Shown: positions 1-5,551 of the stretch, piece after piece
Numbering within the stretch: the stretch's first letter is position 1
Layout: each line of letters starts with the position of its first letter
Assembly (NCBI GenBank): GCA_017694145.1
Contig: JADINF010000067.1
Span: 1-8,749 of the forward strand
Reading direction: 5' to 3'
Length of the DNA: 8,749 nt
From: Candidatus Stercoripulliclostridium pullicola
Lineage (GTDB): Bacteria > Bacillota > Clostridia > Christensenellales > DTU072
Made by a program: the position numbers and the translations under genes
Notes under the pieces: generated by a model
What the model saw: only the letters and a program-made list of their open reading frames with translations
Databases searched by the model: none
What the model was told of the DNA's origin: nothing

Positions 1-76
1 CCGCCGCACTGCGCGTAGTTTCCATATCGTTGAGAACGAGCCTGAGCCCGCCGGGTAGAGTGTATATTTTATTCAT
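1..76 (-). CDS. M16-family zinc peptidase, N-terminal fragment (cut by window edge)
   Basis: Reading leftward from an ATG at 76-74 the frame stays open for 25 codons to the window edge and gives MNKIYTLPGGLRLVLNDMET followed by TRSAA. This matches the opening of M16 (pitrilysin/insulinase-type, processing-peptidase-like) proteins, which start with a short strand, an L-P-N/G-G-L-R-hydrophobic signature and a Met/Arg-Ser-hydrophobic strand shortly before the HxxEH zinc motif. That zinc motif would lie just outside the window, so catalytic competence cannot be judged. An AAGGA Shine-Dalgarno at 86-81 sits 4 bases upstream of the ATG, and a good promoter lies at 153-181. The gene is monocistronic or first in its operon. 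Only 25 residues are visible, so the family call rests on one short motif. An inactive M16 relative is equally possible. Confidence 0.6.
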   Translation of the reverse strand, partial: MNKIYTLPGGLRLVLNDMETTRSAA

Positions 77-152
77 AAATTCCTTTCTGCCTGTGAAGCG
101 GCGCCTCCGACGTCGCCGGGCGACTTACTCGGCGAGCGCGTCGCCGTTATAT

Positions 153-181
153 AGTATATATCAAACGTAAACTTATTTCAA
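153..181 (-). promoter_or_regulatory. Sigma-A-type promoter for the M16 peptidase gene
   Basis: On the minus strand there is a -35 TTGAAA (181-176) and a -10 TATACT (158-153), separated by exactly 17 bases, in an AT-rich setting. Transcription would start near 146 and leave a leader of about 70 bases before the ATG at 76. The leader is GC-rich and has two small inverted repeats, GGCGA/TCGCC (131-145) and GTCGC/GCGAC (112-124), which could form stems. I see no known riboswitch in it. Confidence 0.6.
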
Positions 182-263
182 TAAATATCGAGATAAATTT
201 ATAACAGAATTGCCGTAAACAATATTTTACGCTTTATCGACAAAAACGCAATTCATCTTTGAT

Positions 264-293
264 CTCACGGGCGCTCCGAAGAGCGCCCGTGAG
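264..293 (-). terminator. Strong 13-bp hairpin downstream of the deacetylase-like gene
   Basis: CTCACGGGCGCTC (264-276) and its exact complement (281-293) form a 13-bp stem around a 4-base loop. Read on the minus strand the loop is TTCG closed by C-G, the extra-stable cUUCGg tetraloop, so the RNA is probably made from that strand, 20 bases after the stop of the deacetylase-like gene. The bases following it on the minus strand (ATCAAAGATG) contain no T run, so it lacks half of a classical intrinsic terminator. It may instead be a 3'-end stabilising or processed structure. Confidence 0.55.
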
Positions 294-313
294 AAATAAA
301 CCGTAGCTATGCT

Positions 314-1027
314 TTACTCCGACGCCGGCGCAAGGTTCGCGCTCACGGTTACGGCGCGCAACCCGTTATCCGCATAAAATTCGAGTATTCGGGGTAACGC
401 TTCGAGTGTGTGCTCCGTAGGGTGCATCAATATCAATTCGCCGTTTTGTACTCCCGAAGTAGCGCGTGTGTATACCGTATCTGCGTTTTTATCGCGCCAA
501 TCTACAGTATCCCTGCTCCACATCACAACGGTGTAGCCGTAGTCTGAACAAGCTTGAAACATCGCCTCTCCCACGGACCCCGAAGGCGGAGCGAACAGCT
601 TGACTTCCGTCCCGGTGAGTTCTTTGATAAGTTTTGCGGTGGGCACAAGCTCGTCCACGTTCTGCTTGTAATTAAGGTTTTCCGCGTCCTTGTGAGAATA
701 ACCGTGCGAAGCTATCTCGTGACCCGCTTCGGCTATCGCTTTGAGCGTTCCCGAATTCTTCGCCGCCCACGAACCGCCTATGAAAAACGTGCATTTCACG
801 CCGTACTTGTCGAGCGTTTTCAATATTCCGTCTATGTACTCCGTGCCCCAGTAAACGTTGAACATCAGGCTTACTTCGGGCTTGTCCGTATTCCCGCGGT
901 ACACCGCAGAGCCGCCTTGCGCGAGAGTTTCCGTCACTCCCCCCACTCCGACTAAAGCTATCGTGAGAAGCACCGCTATTATCACCGTGTTTGCGGCGAT
1001 GTTGATGAGCAAATTTCTTTTTTTCAT
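314..1027 (-). CDS. Membrane-anchored polysaccharide deacetylase-like (NodB-fold) protein, divergent catalytic residues
   Basis: This 237-residue protein has a hydrophobic segment at about residues 6-30, a signal anchor or uncleaved signal, and then a NodB-homology domain (about 50-230) facing the outside. Recognisable pieces are VKCTFFIGGSW (78-87), the HxxxH metal motif SHGYSH (107-112), PPSG (147-150), DTVDW (173-177) and ILMH (199-202). The layout resembles the PdaB-like carbohydrate esterase 4 branch, which has an F-D-I/V-x-W-G motif. Here the first motif reads MFNVYWG (55-61), with Asn where the catalytic-base Asp normally stands. The usual Arg of RPP is Ala (146). It may therefore bind glycan without deacetylating it, or use altered chemistry. 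The ATG at 1027 has GGGG about 8 bases upstream. The gene is divergent from glyQS and looks monocistronic. The fold assignment is firm; activity and substrate (peptidoglycan is the usual guess) are not. Confidence 0.85.
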   Translation of the reverse strand: MKKRNLLINIAANTVIIAVLLTIALVGVGGVTETLAQGGSAVYRGNTDKPEVSLMFNVYWGTEYIDGILKTLDKYGVKCTFFIGGSWAAKNSGTLKAIAEAGHEIASHGYSHKDAENLNYKQNVDELVPTAKLIKELTGTEVKLFAPPSGSVGEAMFQACSDYGYTVVMWSRDTVDWRDKNADTVYTRATSGVQNGELILMHPTEHTLEALPRILEFYADNGLRAVTVSANLAPASE

Positions 1028-1056
1028 TAAAGTTTCCCCGCGTTTATATTATTATA

Positions 1057-1085
1057 TTGACAAAAAGACGGATTATGTTTAATAT
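1057..1085 (+). promoter_or_regulatory. Promoter for glyQS-PAP2 operon
   Basis: A consensus -35 TTGACA (1057-1062) is followed after 17 bases by TAATAT (1080-1085, 4 of 6 matches to the -10 consensus). A perfect TATAAT overlaps it at 1083-1088 but would require a 20-base spacer. Transcription would start near 1092-1096 and leave a leader of only about 25-30 bases. That is far too short for a T-box. The GAGGT Shine-Dalgarno (1112-1116) precedes the ATG by 4 bases. Confidence 0.6.
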
Positions 1086-1120
1086 AATTAGGTAATCAAA
1101 TTCAAAGTATCGAGGTCATT

Positions 1121-2506
1121 ATGTCAAAACTCACGATGGATAAACTCGTAGCCCTATGCAAAGGCAGGGGCTTTATTTTCAGCGGCAGCGAAATATACGG
1201 CGGACTCGCCAACACCTGGGATTTCGGTCCTCTCGGCGTAGCGCTCAAAAACAACGTCAAAGCCGCGTGGTGGAAAAAGTTCGTAACCGAAAGTCCTTAT
1301 AACGTGGGACTGGATTGCGCCATTCTCATGAATCCCGCGGTCTGGGAAGCGAGCGGTCACCTCGGCGGATTTTCCGACCCGCTCATCGACTGCAAGAACT
1401 GCAAATCCCGTCACCGCGCCGACACGCTCATCGAAGACTATATGCACAAAAAAGGCATCAACGAAAATATCGCGGGCTGGACTAACGAACAGCTCGAGAA
1501 TTACGTTGCCGAGCATAAAATAGCCTGCCCCGTTTGCGGTAAGAGCGAATTCACGGGCATACGTAAATTCAACCTTATGTTCAAAACTTTCCAGGGCGTT
1601 ACGGAAGACTCCGCTAGTACCGTTTATCTCCGTCCCGAAACGGCGCAAGGGATATTCGTCAATTTCAAGAACGTTCAGCGCACCACCCGTAAGAAGATAC
1701 CTTTCGGTATCGGTCAGATAGGCAAATCTTTCCGCAACGAGATAACTCCCGGAAACTTTATTTTCCGCGTGCGCGAATTCGAACAGATGGAACTCGAATT
1801 TTTCTGCAAGCCGGGCACCGACCTCGAATGGTTCGCTTACTGGCGCAAATTCTGCCACGAATGGCTGTTCGGTCTCGGGATGAAATCGGATTCGCTTCGT
1901 CTGCGCGATCACGACAAGGACGAGCTTTGCTTCTATTCCAAAGCGACCACGGATTTTGAATTCCTCTTCCCGTTCGGCTGGGGCGAGTTGTGGGGCATTG
2001 CGGACAGGACCGATTACGACCTCAATCAGCACATCGGCAAATCGGGTAAGGATCTCTCTTATATCGACCCCGTGACGAACGAAAAATACGTGCCTTACGT
2101 TATCGAACCCTCGCTCGGCGTGGAACGCATGACGCTCGCTCTCCTCTGCAACGCTTACGACGAAGAGGTCGTGGGCGAAGGCGACACCCGCGTCGTGATG
2201 CACTTCCATCCCGCCATAGCTCCCGTGAAGGTCGCCGTGCTTCCCCTTCAGAAACAGCTCAACGAGAAAGCGGAAGAAATATACGCCGCGCTCTCAAAGA
2301 ATTTCGCCTGCGATTTCGACGGAAGCGGCTCCATCGGCAAGCGTTACCGCAGACAGGACGAAATAGGTACCCCCTATTGCGTGACGGTGGACTTCGACAC
2401 CCTCGAAAACGGCACCGTCACCGTGCGTGAACGCGACAGCATGGCTCAAATCAGGCTTCCCGTAGAGGAACTGAAACGATATTTCAGCGAAAAACTCGAA
2501 TACTGA
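1121..2506 (+). CDS. glyQS: Glycyl-tRNA synthetase, dimeric single-chain type
   Basis: This class II synthetase charges tRNA-Gly with glycine in the cytoplasm. At 461 residues it is the homodimeric (alpha2) form found in eukaryotes, archaea and many Gram-positives, not the alpha2-beta2 glyQ/glyS form. The N-terminal catalytic core shows the GGLANTWDFGPLG signature (28-39), an insertion with paired CKNC (91-94) and CPVC (136-139) cysteines suited to zinc, RPETAQGIF (171-179), motif 2 around GKSFRNEITPG (201-211) with RVREFEQME (217-224), and motif 3 EPSLGVERM (329-337). An anticodon-binding domain follows (about 366-455), including RYRRQDEIGTPYC (408-420). It has no frameshift and looks complete. 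The start is set by GAGGT just upstream. It is the first gene of a two-gene operon; the PAP2 gene follows 11-14 bases after its stop, its Shine-Dalgarno overlapping that spacer. Confidence 0.97.
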   Translation: MSKLTMDKLVALCKGRGFIFSGSEIYGGLANTWDFGPLGVALKNNVKAAWWKKFVTESPYNVGLDCAILMNPAVWEASGHLGGFSDPLIDCKNCKSRHRADTLIEDYMHKKGINENIAGWTNEQLENYVAEHKIACPVCGKSEFTGIRKFNLMFKTFQGVTEDSASTVYLRPETAQGIFVNFKNVQRTTRKKIPFGIGQIGKSFRNEITPGNFIFRVREFEQMELEFFCKPGTDLEWFAYWRKFCHEWLFGLGMKSDSLRLRDHDKDELCFYSKATTDFEFLFPFGWGELWGIADRTDYDLNQHIGKSGKDLSYIDPVTNEKYVPYVIEPSLGVERMTLALLCNAYDEEVVGEGDTRVVMHFHPAIAPVKVAVLPLQKQLNEKAEEIYAALSKNFACDFDGSGSIGKRYRRQDEIGTPYCVTVDFDTLENGTVTVRERDSMAQIRLPVEELKRYFSEKLEY

Positions 2507-2517
2507 GAGAGGTGAAT

Positions 2518-3567
2518 ATGATGAAAATCACAAAAAGAGGATGGATCGAAATAGCGGCGTGCTTCGGCGCGTTCGCCGTGATAGCCGTTATCGCGGCTTT
2601 CTACGATCTCGAGATCAACAAAGCCCTGTACGGTCCCGACTGCCCCTATGCGCAGTTCTTCGCAAATCTCGGAGAAATGCCCTCCTATTTTGCGCCGCCC
2701 GTGATAGGCGCGATACTCTTTTTCCAGAAATTCGGGAAATCACGCAAGCTCGATATCGCCGTTAAAGTCGTCGGCGCGGGCACCGTATTTATCGGATATA
2801 CGGTAGCTATAGGCGTGTGGTTCATCGACAATCTGTTCAGAGAAGATCTGCAGTATAAATGGATGTACGCGGTATTCTTCGCAGCTATAATGACGGTGCT
2901 TACCCTTACCGCTTTCTCGAAAATACCCGACAAGGTGATGAAGAAACTTTTCTGGTTCGCCTTATTCCTGCTGATAGTTGCGGCTCTCGGCAACGTTATC
3001 GTACAGATAATGAAAGTAATCTGGTCCCGTCAACGTTTCCGCACCATGACCCCCGGAAACCCCAGCTATCCCGAAGCGCTTACCGCAATTTATCCGGGAT
3101 ACAATTACGACGGTTTCACTCCGTGGTACATTCCCACAGCTATAGTGGATCAACCCATCCGCACCGAAGAATACGTAAATCTTTTCAAGAACGTTGACAG
3201 CGACGCTTTCAAATCCTTCCCTTCGGGACATACCGCGGCGGCTTCGGCAAGCTTCGGACTCGTCATACTTCCCGACCTTTTCCCCGAATTCCGTAAACGT
3301 AGTTGGATGTTCTGGGTATTCCCCGCGATATACACGGGTCTTGTCGGTATCAGCAGGATAGTCGCCGCGGCGCACTACCTCTCCGACACACTCTTCGGAT
3401 TCTATGCGGGATTTACCGTCGCGGCTCTCGCGCGCTGGATAATGGTATCCAAGGTAAAGTTCTATAAGCCCGAAGAAAATACCGAATACCTTATCTCTCC
3501 CCCGCAAGGAATAGTCGTTCTCGAAGACCGCCCGATAGCGGAAGAAGCCGAATCCGCGGCGGAATAA
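2518..3567 (+). CDS. PAP2-family integral membrane phosphatase
   Basis: This 349-residue protein has about six to seven hydrophobic segments (roughly residues 10-28, 57-71, 84-103, 115-133, 144-169, 263-281, 292-310) and all three PAP2 phosphatase motifs: K166-x6-R173, PSGH (235-238) and SR-x5-H-x3-D (S279, R280, H286, D290). The family removes phosphate from lipid substrates such as undecaprenyl pyrophosphate, phosphatidate or phosphatidylglycerol phosphate at the membrane surface. Which substrate applies here cannot be read from sequence. A long hydrophilic stretch (about 175-230) separates motifs 1 and 2, and the C-terminal tail (about 313-349) is acidic. The Shine-Dalgarno GAGGTGA (2509-2515) fits ATG 2518 (spacing 5 after GG) or ATG 2521 (spacing 8). 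An upstream in-frame GTG at 2512 lies inside the Shine-Dalgarno and is unlikely to be used. It is co-transcribed with glyQS. Confidence 0.9.
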   Translation: MMKITKRGWIEIAACFGAFAVIAVIAAFYDLEINKALYGPDCPYAQFFANLGEMPSYFAPPVIGAILFFQKFGKSRKLDIAVKVVGAGTVFIGYTVAIGVWFIDNLFREDLQYKWMYAVFFAAIMTVLTLTAFSKIPDKVMKKLFWFALFLLIVAALGNVIVQIMKVIWSRQRFRTMTPGNPSYPEALTAIYPGYNYDGFTPWYIPTAIVDQPIRTEEYVNLFKNVDSDAFKSFPSGHTAAASASFGLVILPDLFPEFRKRSWMFWVFPAIYTGLVGISRIVAAAHYLSDTLFGFYAGFTVAALARWIMVSKVKFYKPEENTEYLISPPQGIVVLEDRPIAEEAESAAE

Positions 3568-3579
3568 TTAATTAACCGT

Positions 3580-3613
3580 AATACCGGCTCGCTCGAAGCG
3601 AGCCGGTATTTTT
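3580..3613 (+). terminator. Intrinsic terminator of the glyQS-PAP2 operon
   Basis: Thirteen bases after the PAP2 stop, AATACCGGCTCGCT (3580-3593) pairs with AGCGAGCCGGTATT (3597-3610) across a tight CGA loop. If the last pair stays open the loop is TCGAA. The stem runs directly into TTTTT (3609-3613). This is a textbook plus-strand intrinsic terminator. Confidence 0.88.
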
Positions 3614-3617
3614 GTGT

Positions 3618-3643
3618 AAAAATACCACCCGCCGGGCGGGTGG
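3618..3643 (-). terminator. Second hairpin with T run, minus-strand orientation
   Basis: CCACCCGC (3625-3632) and GCGGGTGG (3636-3643) form an 8-bp GC-rich stem with a 3-base loop. On the minus strand it is followed by TATTTTTAC, a T5 run at 3622-3618. It therefore looks like an intrinsic terminator for leftward transcription. It would back up the operon terminator at 3807-3836, about 170 bases upstream on that strand, or end a separate small transcript made in between. It also protects the PAP2 operon from antisense read-through. Confidence 0.6.
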
Positions 3644-3806
3644 ATATTTATTATGTTATATTATTAAGCTTTCTCTTAAACGCGGCATGAACAGACTGTC
3701 ACGCGCGCACGCGCGCCGTGCGCTACGATATATAATACGCACGCTAATGCCGAGCACCGGAGATGTAACGTACGCTCGGCTCGGTGTATTCTTACGCTTG
3801 TTTGCG

Positions 3807-3836
3807 TAAAGAAAGCCGCGCGCTCAAGCGCGCGGC
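3807..3836 (-). terminator. Intrinsic terminator of the lipoprotein-proS-lipoprotein operon
   Basis: GCCGCGCGC (3815-3823) and GCGCGCGGC (3828-3836) form a 9-bp all-GC stem with a 4-base loop (TTGA on the minus strand). It is followed on the minus strand by TTTCTTTA (3814-3807). It lies 23 bases after the stop codon of the 550-residue lipoprotein gene. Confidence 0.8.
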
Positions 3837-3859
3837 AGTAAAACCGCTTGCTTTATCTT

Positions 3860-5512
3860 TTATCCCTGTCGGGCGAACACGCCTGCGGGTATTTCGATAT
3901 CGTCCCCTACCGTGATAAACTGCTCGTTCACGTCAAGTTCTACGGTGAAGGCTCTCTCTATCACAAGATTGCTCAAGTCTATCCCGGCATTGACAAGATA
4001 GTTTTTAAGCGTGCCGCTTCCGCCTGCCGCGACATAAGAACTCTGCAGTATCGAGTATAGCGTATCGATATTTACGTTCAATACTTTCTCGAAGAACGCG
4101 GCGTTGAACTTGTAACTCAACCTGCCGTCGTCGTAGAACTGTATCGAACCGAGAAGATACGCCACGGTCTCGAGGAGGTTGGTTTGCGCCTTTTCGGAAT
4201 AGTATTTCTCGAACTCCTGAATGAACGTATCGAAATCGAAATTGAAGGCGTAGGAAGAAGCTGCGTCGTCTATTGCTATGAACGCGCGTTTGTCGGAATA
4301 ATACAACTCGAACTTATGCTCGCCCGTATCGGGATCGGTGATGACGAGGCTTACCTTATCCCCCTCTGCGCCGTATCCGTCGTAAATGAAACCGAGTTTC
4401 ATATCGTATACAACCGCGGGCGCGTTATTGTAATACAGCTTGCCGACGGCGGTGATTGCGCGCTGATCGTATGAATAATAATCATCGAAACGCTTATCGT
4501 TTTTAGCGGGTATAACGTCCGTGCCGAGCAACTTGGAAATAGCTTGCAGCTTAGTGAAGGTGAGAATCCCGTTGAACGCTTCTCCGTGGAATACGGTATC
4601 CGTATTCGTACTTGCGGCTACCTGAAAGTCGATTTTCATGTAAGTAGTCTTACCGGAGCCCGACTTTTCCTTCAAGCCGTCGGAAACTATGAAATCGATA
4701 TTCAGCGAGGAGGCGGGAAGCTGGGTGGCTACCTTGCTCGCGTCGATACCGAATATCGCGCTTATCATAAACGAAATGCTGTCGTAATAATTCTTGAAAG
4801 TTTCGTCGCTCTCGGCGCTGTTCTTTATCGAATTGATGATCTTGGACAGCGTCTGCTTGAGATTGATGCTGACGATGTAGTGACGGGTTCTCTTGCCGCC
4901 CGCTTCGTCCTTGTACTCGTATTTGATTTCGCCGTCGGTATACAGCGCGCCGCTCAAAAACTGCGAAATGAACGTGCTGTCTACGGAAGAAATGGGGAAT
5001 ATCCCCGCAAGCGCGGTATTCGGAAGCGGTATAGCCACTTTCTGCGCGCCCATTGCCATATACAGAGTGCCGTTCTCGGCGTCGTCTGCGTAAAAATACG
5101 CTTCCGTCGAAGGCGTATTATTGCCTTTCGGGGTGAATCTGAGCATTATAGCGAGCGAGCCCTCGTCGCGCACGTCGTAATTTATCGCAAAATCTATAGT
5201 TGATTCTCGTCCGTTGAGATCCGCCTCCGCGCTTACGAGCCAGGATACTTCCGGCTGCGAACTCGTCAACCTTTCTTCCGTCGCGGTCCTGGCAAGATTG
5301 GCAATGCCGCTGACAAGATCGAGCGACATGTTCTCGACGTTGGTTTCAGCCACGGTAAAGCCTTCTGTCGCCCAATCCGGCAGCTTATCGACGTTATCGG
5401 TATTGCCGCCATCGCCGCCTCCGCCGGTCGTCTTATCTACGCAACCCGCGAAAATCGCTAAAAGAAATGCGGACAACAACAAAAACGCTATCGATAATTT
5501 CACTTTTCTCAT
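3860..5512 (-). CDS. Large secreted lipoprotein of unknown function with an internal duplication
   Basis: This 550-residue protein opens with a lipoprotein signal peptide: MRKVK, a hydrophobic core (about 7-22) and a lipobox FAGC with the lipidated Cys at 24. A flexible TTGGGGDGG linker (28-36) follows. The mature part would sit on the outer face of the cytoplasmic membrane. I recognise no enzyme motif. The body is rich in alternating beta-like segments, and two parts look related. One is around 137-226 (YFYAD, LYMAMG, FISQFLSGALYTDGEIKYEY). The other is around 400-489 (LYYSD, AFIAID, YLLGSIQFYDDGRLSYKF). A two-domain beta-rich carrier of the LolA/LppX-like kind is one guess, without direct proof. 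The ATG at 5512 has GGAG (5524-5521) 8 bases upstream. It follows proS by 39 bases with no visible promoter, so it is the last gene of that operon. Confidence 0.8.
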   Translation of the reverse strand: MRKVKLSIAFLLLSAFLLAIFAGCVDKTTGGGGDGGNTDNVDKLPDWATEGFTVAETNVENMSLDLVSGIANLARTATEERLTSSQPEVSWLVSAEADLNGRESTIDFAINYDVRDEGSLAIMLRFTPKGNNTPSTEAYFYADDAENGTLYMAMGAQKVAIPLPNTALAGIFPISSVDSTFISQFLSGALYTDGEIKYEYKDEAGGKRTRHYIVSINLKQTLSKIINSIKNSAESDETFKNYYDSISFMISAIFGIDASKVATQLPASSLNIDFIVSDGLKEKSGSGKTTYMKIDFQVAASTNTDTVFHGEAFNGILTFTKLQAISKLLGTDVIPAKNDKRFDDYYSYDQRAITAVGKLYYNNAPAVVYDMKLGFIYDGYGAEGDKVSLVITDPDTGEHKFELYYSDKRAFIAIDDAASSYAFNFDFDTFIQEFEKYYSEKAQTNLLETVAYLLGSIQFYDDGRLSYKFNAAFFEKVLNVNIDTLYSILQSSYVAAGGSGTLKNYLVNAGIDLSNLVIERAFTVELDVNEQFITVGDDIEIPAGVFARQG

Positions 5513-5551
5513 TACTTTTTCTCCTTATCCCCTTTTTTTGCTACTTTTTAT

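Larger units (their letters stand above)
3568..3859. other. Gene-free intergenic stretch between convergent operons
   Basis: No convincing coding sequence lies here; the open frames lack Shine-Dalgarno sequences and run through the hairpins. It holds the plus-strand terminator of the PAP2 operon (3580-3613), a minus-strand terminator-like hairpin (3618-3643), the minus-strand terminator of the lipoprotein operon (3807-3836), and between them an unexplained segment. That segment contains an alternating pyrimidine-purine run (3700-3716), a possible stem GCGCAC/GTGCGC (3705-3710 with 3718-3723), a stem GCCGAGC/GCTCGGC (3749-3755 with 3774-3780) around an 18-base loop, and TTACGC/GCGTAA (3792-3797 with 3804-3809). 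I recognise no tRNA or named RNA family. Confidence 0.6.

Noticed and set aside
1154..2209. Minus-strand open frame of 351 codons opposite glyQS
   Set aside because: Shadow of glyQS: it has no domain or Shine-Dalgarno, and the plus strand encodes a full glycyl-tRNA synthetase.
2512..2517. GTG start for the PAP2 gene
   Set aside because: The GTG overlaps the Shine-Dalgarno GAGGTGA itself. ATG 2518 or 2521 has proper spacing.
3644..3806. tRNA, 6S RNA or tmRNA in the GC-rich segment
   Set aside because: No cloverleaf, no TTCRA-type T-loop, no CCA-adjacent stem and no 6S-like central bubble could be traced.
3612..3809. 65-codon plus-strand frame in the intergenic region
   Set aside because: It starts at TTG inside the T run of a terminator, crosses a second hairpin, has no Shine-Dalgarno and no recognisable sequence.
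4544..5203. Plus-strand open frame of 219 codons opposite the large lipoprotein gene
   Set aside because: Arg/Val/Tyr-rich product with no motif. The minus strand has a signal peptide, lipobox, Shine-Dalgarno and terminator.
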